Counted from the first letter of the stretch, positions 45,673 to 53,743 are shown. The stretch: DNA of 64,000 bases from Streptomyces sp. DG1A-41 (GCF_037055355.1 NZ_CP146350.1:2937001-3001000), one strand, 5' to 3'. The notes: generated from the letters alone by a model not told the origin. Made by a program: numbers and translations.

Positions 45673-45711
45673 TCAGCGCGGCCCGCTAAGCAGAAGGCGT
45701 ACGGCACGCAT
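45673..45711 (-). CDS. Leucine leader peptide [12 protein letters not shown]
   Basis: This 12-codon open frame starts at ATG 45711 and ends at TGA. It has three consecutive leucine codons, CTT CTG CTT, with CTT rare in this G+C-rich genome. It sits upstream of a hairpin and an intrinsic terminator before leuS, the layout of ribosome-mediated attenuation. The peptide itself has no role of its own. A leader of this form before leuS is consistent with what is known for leucine biosynthesis genes in actinomycetes. Confidence 0.75.
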   Translation of the reverse strand: MRAVRLLLSGPR

Positions 45712-45717
45712 GGCGTT

Positions 45718-45723
45718 AGGGTA
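45718..45723 (-). promoter_or_regulatory. -10 element TACCCT for the leuS leader
   Basis: TACCCT is followed by six bases and then the leader peptide ATG, consistent with a leaderless transcript. No convincing -35 box is seen. Upstream, at 45799-45813, GTTAC-TTCGC-GTAAC is a separate 15-bp palindrome in the divergent region. Confidence 0.45.
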
Positions 45724-45949
45724 CCGCAGGCCCCCAGCGCACCGCGACGCGCTTCCGAGGGGCCGTCTCGGTACCCAAGAGCTGAACGAGGGTCAAAGGT
45801 TACTTCGCGTAACAGTCGCTAAGGGACATCACAACAACCGCATTGTCCTTTGATAACAACGCAATAACTCAAACCTCGTACTCATCGGTATGGCGCGGCT
45901 TAGAGTGCGGCAGCGGGACCGCTTTCCCGAACCGCTCGGAGTTGCCCCC

Positions 45950-46015
45950 ATGAACCGTCATCGCAGTAACAGCTCGCTACACCCGGTCACCGGGATGTGG
46001 GGAGGCCGGCCGTGA
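45950..46015 (+). CDS. 21-residue upstream peptide of the redox operon
   Basis: ATG 45950 has GGAG eight bases upstream. The frame MNRHRSNSSLHPVTGMWGGR-P ends in TGA 46013-46015, which overlaps the GTG start of the next gene as GTGA. It may be a small leader that couples translation, because no further function is visible. It could also be chance. The 45840-45940 region before it is unusually A+T-rich. Confidence 0.45.
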   Translation: MNRHRSNSSLHPVTGMWGGRP

Positions 46016-47277
46016 ACCCCAACGACTCCACGGCAGACGACTCCTTCGCCGAGTTCCTCAATTTCGGCGCGGGCGTGCTGTCCCTGGTGTGCCTGACCTG
46101 TTCGGTGATCTGGGGCCTGGTCGCCCAGGACCGGATCCTCCTGGACGCCCGCAGGCGCATCCTGGCGCAGGCCGTGCACCGGACCACGGCCGTCGCCTCG
46201 GTCGCCTTCCTGCTGGTGCACATCGGAGTGAAGCTGGCGCTGTCCCACACCTCGTGGATCGCCGCGGTGATCCCCTTCGGACTGCTGCTCACCGACGAAG
46301 AGCTGGTGGGGGGCAGGTCGTTCCTGATCGGCCTGGGCACCCTGGCAGGCATGCTCATGATCTTCGTGGGCATCACCGGCGCGCTGCGCAACCGCTTCGC
46401 GTCCCCGGCGCCCGTCGCGGCCCGCTGGCGGGCCATGCACATGCTGGCCTACCCGGCCTGGTGCGCCGCACTGGTCCACGGCCTCTACGCGGGTCGCCAG
46501 GCCAAGCCGATCTTCGTCATCCTGTACTGCCTGTCCGTGGTCGGCGTGGCCGCAGCCCTCGCCCTGCGCGCCGCTCCGCGCCCGGTCAAGCGCAAGGTTG
46601 CCGACAGGGTCGCCCAGCTCATCGGGCCCGGGGATGGCCAGGGCCGCAGGGATCTGGAGGAGAGCCGGGCCCGGGCGGGCGCCGGCTCGGCGCTGCCCGG
46701 CTACGGGGGCCGGGACACGCCCGTGGGGGCCGCGGCCTCCCGGTCGGGACCGCGGTACGAGAAGGCGGAGCGCCCCGCCCCGCAGGAGCCCGTGAGCGGC
46801 TTCGCCGCGGCCTACCGGGCCGTCTCGAGCCCGCCGCTGGGCCAGCAGGCGTTCGCGCCGGGGCCTGTCAACCGCACGGAACTGCCGCTGGACATGCAGC
46901 CCACCCAGACCATCCCGACCGTGGACGGCCCCTCCAGCACCTCGGGCAACTGGCCGATCCCGTCCCCGCCGCCGGTCGGCGAGGCCCCGCCGTCGGCCTA
47001 CGACCCGCTCCAGGACACGGGCTTCAACATCCCGCCCTACGATCCTCTGCAGGACACCGGACAAAGCGTCCCGGCTTATGGCAATCCAGGCGCCGCCGGC
47101 TACGGATCGAGTGACGTGTACGACACGGGTGAGACGAACGCCGTCTACGACACGTACTACCCGAACGACACGTACAACAGCGGTCCCGCCACTGAAACAC
47201 TGCCCGGCGCGTCCTACGACTTCGACGCACCGGGATCGGGCGAACCTTGGAACACGCCTTCCGGAGGCTTTAAGTGA
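46012..47277 (+). CDS. Di-haem-type (ferric reductase-like) membrane protein
   Basis: This 421-residue protein has five or six membrane segments in residues 15-190. Two histidine pairs, H-x13-H in HRTTAVASVAFLLVH and H-x12-H in HMLAYPAWCAALVH, match the bis-histidine haem ligands of ferric reductase/NOX-type cores. The C-terminal 230 residues are soluble and rich in Pro, Gly and Asp, with YDPLQDTG repeated and Tyr/Asp-rich segments. GTG 46012 has GGAGG at seven bases. Its stop overlaps the NuoF-like gene start as GTGA, so the two should form one system. Electron transfer in the membrane is inferred. Confidence 0.8.
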   Translation: MNPNDSTADDSFAEFLNFGAGVLSLVCLTCSVIWGLVAQDRILLDARRRILAQAVHRTTAVASVAFLLVHIGVKLALSHTSWIAAVIPFGLLLTDEELVGGRSFLIGLGTLAGMLMIFVGITGALRNRFASPAPVAARWRAMHMLAYPAWCAALVHGLYAGRQAKPIFVILYCLSVVGVAAALALRAAPRPVKRKVADRVAQLIGPGDGQGRRDLEESRARAGAGSALPGYGGRDTPVGAAASRSGPRYEKAERPAPQEPVSGFAAAYRAVSSPPLGQQAFAPGPVNRTELPLDMQPTQTIPTVDGPSSTSGNWPIPSPPPVGEAPPSAYDPLQDTGFNIPPYDPLQDTGQSVPAYGNPGAAGYGSSDVYDTGETNAVYDTYYPNDTYNSGPATETLPGASYDFDAPGSGEPWNTPSGGFK

Positions 47278-48890
47278 ACGAGGCTTTGCCTGACGTACCC
47301 GAAGTCCGCGTGGTCGGCCTTCCCCAGCTCACGTCGGGCTTCGACCTTGTCGATCGGCTCGATCTGCCCATGCACCTGAAGGTGCACGGGCCACTCGAGC
47401 CGATGGGCGGCGAGCAGCTCGCGCAACTCGCCGAACGCATCAACCTGAAGGGCCGCGGCGGCGCGGGCTTCCCCTTCCACAAGAAGCTGCGCTCGGTCGC
47501 CGAGTCGGCGATCAAACGCGGCGTCCGGCCGGTCGTCGTCGTCAACGGCAGCGAGGACGAGCCGGCCTGCCGCAAGGACACGGTGCTGATCAACCGTGCT
47601 CCCCATCTGATCCTGGACGGCGCGCTGCTGTGCGCGGAGGCGCTGGGTGCCCGCACGCTCGTGGTGGGGGTCACCCGTGAGTCCACACAGCGCTCCATGG
47701 AGGCCGCGCTCGCCGAACGCGGCCTCAGCAACGGCCGCAGATCGGCTCTCCGCGCGCGCGTGCAGCGCAATCCTGTCCGTATGGTCACCGGCGCCGCCGC
47801 GTCGCTGATCCGCTCCATCGACGGCGGGCCGGCCATCCCGCCGGGCCGCAAGGTCAGCGCCTCGCAGAACGGCGTCGGCGGCGCGCCCACGCTGCTGTCC
47901 AACGCCGAGACCTTCGCCCAACTGGCCATCGCCGCCCGCATCGGCCCGGAGCGCTACGGCAACACCGGCCTGTACGACGAGCCGGGCACCGTCATGCTCA
48001 CGGTCTCCGGGGCGGTCGCCCGCCCCATGGTGATCGAGGTCCCGACGGGCGTGCCACTGCGGTACGTCCTCCAGCTGGCCGGCGCCCCGCCGGTGCCGCA
48101 GGGCGTGCTCACCGGCGGCTACCACGGCAAGTGGATCGATGCGGCGACGGTCAACGAGGCGATCGTCTCCCGCAACTCCCTGGACGCGGTGGGCGGTTCG
48201 CTCGGCGCCGGCGCGATCCTGCCGATCACTCAGGACACCTGCCCGCTGGGCGAGTCGCTGCGTGTCGCCCAGTGGCTGGCGGAGGAGAGCGCGGGCCAGT
48301 GCGGCCCCTGCTACCTCGGACTGCCGGCCGCCGCGCGCGGCATGGAGGACATCCTCAACGGCGGCGGGCCGGCCGCCCTGGAGGCGCTCAAGCAGGTCGC
48401 CAAGAACGTGAAGCGGCGCGGCGCGTGCTCGCATCCGGACGGCTCCGCGATGTTCCTGGAGTCGACCATCAAGGCGTTCACGGACGACCTGGCCGCCCAT
48501 GTCCTCGGAAACGGCTGCGGACGGCCCGTGGAGGGCGTTCTGCCGCTCTTCGAGGGCGGCAGGGCCCCTACGGGCATCCCGGGCGGCGGCGAGTCCGAGG
48601 AGAACGGCCCCAGCCGCCAGAAGATCTACGTCGACTGGACGCTGTGCCGGGGCCACGGCCTGTGCGCGGACATCCTCCCCGAGGTGTTCCAGCTCGGCGC
48701 CGACGGCTTCCCGACCGTGGCGCAGGCGCAGGTGCCGCGGTACGCCGAGGCCAAGGCTGTACGCGCGGTGCGCCGCTGCCCGGCACTGGCCCTGCGCATC
48801 GAGGAGGACACGCGCGCTCAGGGCGGCGCGCCGTCCCGCAACCTCCCTGTCCTGTCCCAGGGCCGCGGCCGCCGCGCTCTGGGCCGCTGA
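47274..48890 (+). CDS. NuoF-like flavoprotein fused to a ferredoxin
   Basis: This 538-residue protein has an N-terminal complex I 51-kDa (NuoF) module: GRGGAGFPFHKKL for FMN and NGSEDEPACRKD for NAD(P)H. An SLBB segment (TVSGAVARPMVIEVPTGVP) follows. The NuoF cluster motif reads ESAGQCGPCYLG with Cys343, Cys346 and later Cys385. The first canonical Cys of ESCGxCxPC is Ala340, so one N3 ligand is missing. A C-terminal ferredoxin domain (CRGHGLC ... RRCPAL) has a [3Fe-4S]-type Cys pattern. It probably passes electrons from NAD(P)H to the upstream membrane protein. Substrate and acceptor are unknown. No other complex I gene is nearby. Confidence 0.85.
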   Translation: MNEALPDVPEVRVVGLPQLTSGFDLVDRLDLPMHLKVHGPLEPMGGEQLAQLAERINLKGRGGAGFPFHKKLRSVAESAIKRGVRPVVVVNGSEDEPACRKDTVLINRAPHLILDGALLCAEALGARTLVVGVTRESTQRSMEAALAERGLSNGRRSALRARVQRNPVRMVTGAAASLIRSIDGGPAIPPGRKVSASQNGVGGAPTLLSNAETFAQLAIAARIGPERYGNTGLYDEPGTVMLTVSGAVARPMVIEVPTGVPLRYVLQLAGAPPVPQGVLTGGYHGKWIDAATVNEAIVSRNSLDAVGGSLGAGAILPITQDTCPLGESLRVAQWLAEESAGQCGPCYLGLPAAARGMEDILNGGGPAALEALKQVAKNVKRRGACSHPDGSAMFLESTIKAFTDDLAAHVLGNGCGRPVEGVLPLFEGGRAPTGIPGGGESEENGPSRQKIYVDWTLCRGHGLCADILPEVFQLGADGFPTVAQAQVPRYAEAKAVRAVRRCPALALRIEEDTRAQGGAPSRNLPVLSQGRGRRALGR

Positions 48891-48895
48891 GCACA

Positions 48896-48933
48896 CGTAC
48901 GGCGGGTCTTCCCTCGGGGGAGCCCGCCGTACG
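48896..48933 (+). terminator. 11-bp hairpin after the NuoF-like gene
   Basis: The perfect arms CGTACGGCGGG and CCCGCCGTACG lie six bases past the stop. Confidence 0.65.
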
Positions 48934-48952
48934 CGCACACGGACACCGACAC

Positions 48953-48992
48953 GACGAAGGCGGGCCATCCGATCGGATGGCCCGCCTTCGTC
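48953..48992. terminator. 18-bp perfect palindrome with GATC loop
   Basis: Arms of 18 bp (48953-48970 and 48975-48992) enclose GATC. It stands eight bases from the 3' end of tRNA-Ala at 49001, so it probably ends both the tRNA and the preceding operon. Confidence 0.8.
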
Positions 48993-49000
48993 ATCTTCTG

Positions 49001-49073
49001 TGGAGCTAAGGAGAATTGAACTCCTGACCTCCTGCATGCCATGCAGGCGCTCTACCAACTGAGCTATAGCCCC
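49001..49073 (-). tRNA. tRNA-Ala(GGC)
   Basis: The 73-base cloverleaf starts GGGGCTATAGCTCAG and ends TAGCTCCA. The acceptor arms GGGGCTA and TAGCTCC pair. The anticodon loop ATGGCAT on the stem CCTGC/GCAGG gives anticodon GGC. The T arm is GGAGTTCAATTCTCC. CCA is only partly encoded. Confidence 0.95.
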
Positions 49074-49201
49074 TTGCTGCGTCCCTCCGGGTTTCCCCGG
49101 CGGCGACGCCAACATTACTGGCCCATCGGGCCCAACACCAAATCGATTCCACCTCGCACGGAGATGCCCGCTATGCCGGATTTGCACCGACCCTACGGGC
49201 T

Positions 49202-49435
49202 CTACGCCGTGACGAACGAATAGAACCGCTTGAGCGTGCAGTGCTCCTCCAGAAGCCGGCCGTAGATCGGCTCGCCCTCCAGCTCGCGGTACGTCTCGAT
49301 CGGGTCGCCCTTTATGATCAGCGCCCGCGCGCACTCCTCGCACCAGTACTGGTAGTCGGGATTGATCGGCTCCATGTCGCGGACGATCGGAGTCCCGCTG
49401 CCACACCAGTCGCATTTCCGCCTGTGTGCACCCAT
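49202..49435 (-). CDS. Small CxxC-type hypothetical protein (77 aa)
   Basis: This 77-residue protein has KCDWCGSG near the N terminus and YWCEECARAL at about residue 30, two CxxC knuckles that could bind zinc. The C-terminal LEEHCTLKRFYSFV is helical. It starts at ATG 49435, four bases after the stop of the preceding zinc-ribbon gene. The function is unknown. Confidence 0.72.
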   Translation of the reverse strand: MGAHRRKCDWCGSGTPIVRDMEPINPDYQYWCEECARALIIKGDPIETYRELEGEPIYGRLLEEHCTLKRFYSFVTA

Positions 49436-49438
49436 CGA

Positions 49439-49609
49439 TCAGCTCCAGCTGTGGCCGCAGGCCGTGCACACGTAGGAGATCCCGCCGTTGTCGCCGAGCA
49501 TCTGGGCCACGTGCGCGGAACCGCAGGAAGGGCAGCTGAGGCGGGTGGACATATCCCGTGTCAATGCTGCTCCGAGGAGGTGGTCGACCTCCTGGATGCT
49601 CGCAGGCAT
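49439..49609 (-). CDS. Zinc-ribbon mini-protein (56 aa)
   Basis: ATG 49609 has GGGAG five bases upstream. The peptide is MPASIQEVDHLLGAALTRDM followed by a zinc ribbon with CPSCGSAH and VCTACGHSW. Four cysteines would bind Zn2+. It forms a two-gene unit with the 77-residue protein. No known function. Confidence 0.7.
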   Translation of the reverse strand: MPASIQEVDHLLGAALTRDMSTRLSCPSCGSAHVAQMLGDNGGISYVCTACGHSWS

Positions 49610-49772
49610 CGCTACTCCCTCCCGTCGGGCCGCGCCCCCTTCCGGCCGTTTGATTCTGCCACGGCCGGAGCAATACGGTCAGCGACGCCTCAGTACCAGT
49701 CCGGACACGGCAGGCGTCGTGGCCGTAGAGGTATACGCCTCAGCGGGCCCGAGTGACTCAACCCGGGGCACG

Positions 49773-49802
49773 AAAATCCCGTCCCCTGAACGGGAACGGG
49801 AT
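49773..49802 (-). terminator. Terminator of the second tRNA-Ala
   Basis: The arms ATCCCGT and ACGGGAT are followed on the minus strand by TTTTCG. It lies eight bases downstream of the tRNA. Confidence 0.75.
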
Positions 49803-49809
49803 CTTGACG

Positions 49810-49882
49810 TGGAGCTAAGGAGAATTGAACTCCTGACCTCCTGCATGCCATGCAGGCGCTCTACCAACTGAGCTATAGCCCC
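49810..49882 (-). tRNA. tRNA-Ala(GGC), second identical copy
   Basis: It is base-for-base identical to the copy at 49001-49073, with anticodon GGC in the same cloverleaf. The two copies are 809 bp apart on the same strand, each with its own terminator. Confidence 0.95.
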
Positions 49883-49980
49883 TCGCGCCACGCGGCGGAG
49901 CCGCATGGTGTTTCGCCCCGCTCGGCGGGGCGAACAAGAAGAACTTTAGCCTGCGACCTGCCGGAAAGTGAAATCCGGGG

Positions 49981-50649
49981 TCAGTCGTCGTCGCCGAGCA
50001 CCGGTTCCGGCAGGGTGCCGGCGTTGTGCTCCAGCAGGCGCCAGCCGCGGGCGCCTTCACCGAGGACGGACCAGCAGCAGTTGGAGAGTCCGCCGAGGCT
50101 CTCCCAGTTGTGGGGGTCCAGGGCGAGGAGGCGGCCGATGGTGGTGCGGATGGTGCCGCCGTGGCTGACCACGACGAGCGTGCCGTCCTGGGGGAGTTTC
50201 TCGGCGTGCCGCAGCACCACGGGGGCGGCGCGGTCGGCGACCTCGGTCTCCAGTTCGCCACCACCGCGGCGCACCGGCTCGCCGCGCTTCCACGCGGCGT
50301 ACTCGTCGCCGTGCCGGGCGATGATCTCGTCGTGCGTCAGGCCCTGCCAGACACCCGCGTAGGTCTCGCGCAGCGCCTCGTCGTGGGTCACGTCGAGGCC
50401 GGTGAGCGCGGCGAGCTCGGCGGCCGTGTTCGCGGCCCGCTTCAGGTCGGAGGCGACGATCGCGTCCGGCTTCAGCGCGACGAGCAGCCGGGCGGCGCGG
50501 CGGGCCTGCGTGACGCCGGTCTCGGTGAGCTCGACGTCCGTGGTGCCCTGGAAGCGGCGCTCCACATTCCACGCGGTCTGGCCGTGCCGCCAGAGGATGA
50601 TGCGGCGGCCCCGGCCCCTGCCGGTGGACGCCTCACTGAAGGAGGTCAC
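49981..50649 (-). CDS. Histidine phosphatase family protein
   Basis: This 222-residue phosphoglycerate mutase-like phosphatase carries RRIILWRHGQTAWN at residues 15-28, with the catalytic His in RHG, then LRETYAGVWQGLTHDEI and VVVSHGGTIRTTIG with the second His. It may be a glucosyl-3-phosphoglycerate phosphatase or another phosphatase. The sequence does not decide. Its start overlaps the rsfS stop by four bases. Confidence 0.85.
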   Translation of the reverse strand: MTSFSEASTGRGRGRRIILWRHGQTAWNVERRFQGTTDVELTETGVTQARRAARLLVALKPDAIVASDLKRAANTAAELAALTGLDVTHDEALRETYAGVWQGLTHDEIIARHGDEYAAWKRGEPVRRGGGELETEVADRAAPVVLRHAEKLPQDGTLVVVSHGGTIRTTIGRLLALDPHNWESLGGLSNCCWSVLGEGARGWRLLEHNAGTLPEPVLGDDD

Positions 50650-51092
50650 CGCCAGTCACCCTCCAGCTCCGCCGCCTCCTCGGCCGCTCGCAGCTTGGCG
50701 TGCTGCTCGGCCTTGCCGCGGGTGGCCTTGGCGTCCTCGGGCAGCTCCAGCTCGGGGCAGTCCTTCCACAGCCGCTCCAGGGCGTAGAAGACGCGCTCCT
50801 CGCTGTGCTGGACGTGGACGACGATGTCGACGTAGTCGAGCAGCACCCAGCGGGCCTCGCGGTCGCCCTCGCGGCGCACCGGCTTGGCGCCGAGCTCCTT
50901 GTTGAGGCGCTCCTCGATCTCGTCGACGATCGACTTGACCTGGCGGTCGTTGGGCGCGGAGGCCAGCAGGAAGGCGTCCGTGATGGACAGCACGTCACTG
51001 ACGTCGTAGGCGACGATGTCGTGGGCCAGCTTGTCGGCGGCCGCCTGGGCGGCGGTGTTGATCAGCTCGTGAGAGCGGTCGGTCACGGTCAC
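50646..51092 (-). CDS. rsfS: Ribosomal silencing factor RsfS
   Basis: This 148-residue protein binds L14 and blocks subunit joining during starvation. ADKLAHDIVAYDVSDVLSITDAFLLASAPNDRQVKSI and WVLLDYVDIVVHVQHSEERVFYALERLWKD are the family core. GTG 51092 (MTVTDRSHE) is the start. The C-terminal tail is charged. It follows the LCP gene in the nadD cluster. Confidence 0.94.
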   Translation of the reverse strand: MTVTDRSHELINTAAQAAADKLAHDIVAYDVSDVLSITDAFLLASAPNDRQVKSIVDEIEERLNKELGAKPVRREGDREARWVLLDYVDIVVHVQHSEERVFYALERLWKDCPELELPEDAKATRGKAEQHAKLRAAEEAAELEGDWR

Positions 51093-51105
51093 TACAAGGC
51101 TTTCC

Positions 51106-51179
51106 GTCGGCGGTCACTTGCCCCCAAGGGTCTCACGGACCGCCGACAGCCCCCACGCGATGACGCGATCACGTGGGGG
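51106..51179 (-). terminator. Two hairpins after the LCP gene
   Basis: The arms GTCGGCGGTC and GACCGCCGAC (51106-51115 and 51138-51147) and CCCCCACG and CGTGGGGG (51150-51157 and 51172-51179) are perfect. They lie between the LCP gene stop and rsfS, and may separate the two. Confidence 0.6.
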
Positions 51180-51194
51180 ACATGCCGCTTGTGT

Positions 51195-52901
51195 CTAGTC
51201 GGACGACGGCTTGTAGTCCTGGCCGAGCACCACGGCGACGTTGGCGCTCGTGGAGATCTTGCCCTTGGTGACGGAGCCGGCGGGCAGGCCCAGGGTCTTG
51301 GCGACCTCGGTGGCGTTGGCCTTGTCGGCGGCGTCGGCGTAGGTGACCTTGGACGTGGCCTGTGCGGAGCCGGGCGTGCCGCCCTCCAGGAAGGTGAAGC
51401 CGCCGTTGAGGAGCACGACGCGGGCCTTCTCCGTGTTGTCCTTCACACCGCTGGCGTTCTGGACGGAGACGCTGACGGCGGCGTCCTTGTCGGGGCTCTT
51501 GGCGGTGCCGCCGAGGACGTTCCTGACCACGTCCGCGCCGGCCTGGGCGCTGAGCGTGCCATCGGCCTGGACGGGCAGCAGGTCCGTCCTGTAGTCGCCG
51601 CCCTTGGCGAGGTCGGAGAGCCCGGCGAGGAAGGAGCCGAGGTCCTTGTCGGTCAGGGACGGGTCCAGGATCTGCGCCAGGGTCTGGATCGTGGTCGTCG
51701 CGGCCTGCGGGTCGGAGGACATCTTGCGCAGTACGCCCTGGAGGACCTGCCCGAAGCGCTCCAGCTGGGCGTTCTGGGCCTCGCCGGGGGCGCGGTAGGT
51801 GGCGTAGGCGACCGCCATCTTGCCGCTGAGGGTCTGGTTCTTGCCCTTGTTGACCAGGGGGGCCGCGCCCTTCTTCTTGGCGGCGGGGTCGGGCACGTCG
51901 GTGTTGGTGTCGACGTCGATGTTGCCGACGAGGTCGACGAGGTTCTGGAGGTAGGGGGTGTCCAGGCGCCAGGTGCCCTCGATGTCGGTGCCGAGGACCG
52001 TGTCGAGCGCGTCGCGGGTGCCGTCGGAGCCGTCGTCCTCGACCGACTTGGCGAGCGTTGTCGTGGTGCCGTCGTCGCTGGTCAGGGCGAGGGAGTTGGG
52101 CAGCAGGACGGTGGTGCCCCGCTTGGTGGTGGTGTTGTCGACGAGGAGGGCCGTGGCGGTGCCGCCGCCCTTGGTGTCGTGCAGGTGGACGACGATCACA
52201 TCGCGCTTCTGGGCGCCCGCGGCCGTCGCGGTGCCCGTCGCGGAGTCGTCGGAGGACAGACCGGGCAGCTTCCCCGCGTACCAGAGGTAACCGACGCCGC
52301 CGACCGCGGCGAGCGCGAGGACGACGACCAGGGCGACGATCCGGCCGCGGGCGCGGCGCCGGGCCTCCTCGCGGCGCTCGGTGCGGTTCTCGGTGAACTT
52401 CAGCCAGTCGATGACGTCTTCGGAGTTGTCGTCGGGCTCCTCGACGAAGGCGAACTGCTCGGTGGGGTAATCCCGTTGCGGCTCACCGGTGGCTTCCTCA
52501 CGGTCGGCCGGGCCGGCCTGCTGCGGGATGTGCGCCGTCTGCTCGGAGACGCGGGGCTGCCCGCCGGGACCGCCGGCCGGGGCCTGGCCGTAGGGATCGT
52601 GGGCAGCGCCCTGCGCGGGGCCGCCCTGCTGCGGGACCGAGGCGTAGGGGTCGTAGGAGCCGTAGGACGCGGCGGGCTGCTGCCGGCCGGTGCCGTAGTG
52701 GTGCGGAGACGGGGGCTGCTGCCCGGCCGTTCCGTACGGGTCGTAGCCGTAGTTTTGCTGTTGCTGCTGGGCGTACGGGTCGTACGTCTGCTGCTGGGTC
52801 TGCTGAGCCGGGACCTGCCGGTAGACAGGCTGCCCGTACTCGTCGTAGCCGACGAGCTCGTACTGGTCGCCCCCGTACCCAGGGTCGTATCGGTCGTTCA
52901 C
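51195..52901 (-). CDS. LytR-CpsA-Psr (LCP) family protein with LytR C-terminal domain
   Basis: This 568-residue protein has a Gln/Tyr/Pro-rich cytoplasmic N terminus (about 160 residues with YDPYAQQQQQ repeats), a membrane helix (RIVALVVVLALAAVGGVGYLWY), and a cell-surface LCP domain (RDVIVVHLHDTKGGGTATALL ... LSGKMAVAYATYRAPGEAQNAQLERFGQVLQ). A C-terminal LytR_C domain (VSVQNASGVKDNTEKARVVLLNGGF) follows. LCP enzymes attach polymers to peptidoglycan. The usual LCP Arg and Asp pattern is only partly visible, so it may be a divergent or non-catalytic member. GTG 52901 has AGGGG upstream. Confidence 0.86.
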   Translation of the reverse strand: MNDRYDPGYGGDQYELVGYDEYGQPVYRQVPAQQTQQQTYDPYAQQQQQNYGYDPYGTAGQQPPSPHHYGTGRQQPAASYGSYDPYASVPQQGGPAQGAAHDPYGQAPAGGPGGQPRVSEQTAHIPQQAGPADREEATGEPQRDYPTEQFAFVEEPDDNSEDVIDWLKFTENRTERREEARRRARGRIVALVVVLALAAVGGVGYLWYAGKLPGLSSDDSATGTATAAGAQKRDVIVVHLHDTKGGGTATALLVDNTTTKRGTTVLLPNSLALTSDDGTTTTLAKSVEDDGSDGTRDALDTVLGTDIEGTWRLDTPYLQNLVDLVGNIDVDTNTDVPDPAAKKKGAAPLVNKGKNQTLSGKMAVAYATYRAPGEAQNAQLERFGQVLQGVLRKMSSDPQAATTTIQTLAQILDPSLTDKDLGSFLAGLSDLAKGGDYRTDLLPVQADGTLSAQAGADVVRNVLGGTAKSPDKDAAVSVSVQNASGVKDNTEKARVVLLNGGFTFLEGGTPGSAQATSKVTYADAADKANATEVAKTLGLPAGSVTKGKISTSANVAVVLGQDYKPSSD

Positions 52902-52917
52902 CGGTGCCCCTCTCGGC

Positions 52918-53646
52918 TCACTCGCCGCGGTACAGCTCGCGCTTGTCGATGTAGCGCACGACTCCGTCCGGCACCAGATACCAGATGGGGTCGCCCTTGG
53001 CGACTCTCGCACGGCAGTCCGTGGAGGAGATGGCGAGGGCGGGGACCTCGACGAGGGAGACGCCGCCCTCCGGAAGTCCTGGGTCGTTGAGGTGGTGGCC
53101 GGGCCGGGTGACCCCGATGAAGTGCGCGAGGGAGATCAGTTCCGCGCTGTCCCGCCAGGTGAGGATCTGGGCGAGCGCGTCGGCGCCGGTGATGAAGAAC
53201 AGTTCCGTGTCGGGGTTGAGCGCGCGCAGGTCGCGCAGGGTGTCCACGGTGTAGGTGGGGCCGCCGCGGTCGATGTCGATGCGGCTCACGGAGAACTGCG
53301 GGTTCTCCGCGGTCGCGATGACCGTCATCAGGTAGCGGTCCTCGGCCGGGGAGACGCTGCGGTGGCTCTTCTGCCAGGGCTGGCCGGTCGGGACGAAGAC
53401 CACCTCGTCGAGGTGGAACGCCGCGGCGACCTCGCTGGCCGCCACCAGGTGCCCGTGGTGGATCGGGTCGAAGGTGCCGCCCATGACGCCGAGGCGGCGC
53501 TTGCCCATCCGGGGCCGGTCGTTTCCGGGACCGTCGATCTGGCGGTGCGCAATGGCGGCACGGCGGGGCTCCGAGTGTCGCTCGGTGCCGCTCGCCGTGT
53601 CCTGTGCCGGGTCGTGCGGCGTCTCGTTCGCCGGACCGGTAGGCAT
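52918..53646 (-). CDS. nadD: Nicotinate-nucleotide adenylyltransferase
   Basis: This enzyme adenylates nicotinate mononucleotide to NaAD in NAD synthesis. The nucleotidyltransferase core starts at [21 protein letters not shown] and includes [12 protein letters not shown] near the C terminus. I use ATG 53646 (242 residues) with GGGAG eight bases upstream. ATG 53661 (MGEQDM) is also in frame but has no ribosome site. The N-terminal 45 residues are not part of the fold. Confidence 0.9.
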   Translation of the reverse strand: MPTGPANETPHDPAQDTASGTERHSEPRRAAIAHRQIDGPGNDRPRMGKRRLGVMGGTFDPIHHGHLVAASEVAAAFHLDEVVFVPTGQPWQKSHRSVSPAEDRYLMTVIATAENPQFSVSRIDIDRGGPTYTVDTLRDLRALNPDTELFFITGADALAQILTWRDSAELISLAHFIGVTRPGHHLNDPGLPEGGVSLVEVPALAISSTDCRARVAKGDPIWYLVPDGVVRYIDKRELYRGE

Positions 53647-53743
53647 GTCCTGCTCTCCCATGCGTGCAGACCCTACCGGCCCTGTCTGAGGGCTCCGGCC
53701 GCCCCGTGGTCTCCAGGGGCCCGCGCGGGGCGCCCTGCCGGGC

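Noticed and set aside
45601..45711. T-box riboswitch before leuS
   Set aside because: No T-box consensus or stem I layout is visible in the short leader, and the leucine-rich peptide explains the terminator.
49074..49809. Genomic island between the two tRNA-Ala genes
   Set aside because: The DNA between has host-like composition and no integrase, only two small genes. The identical tRNAs are more simply a gene duplication.
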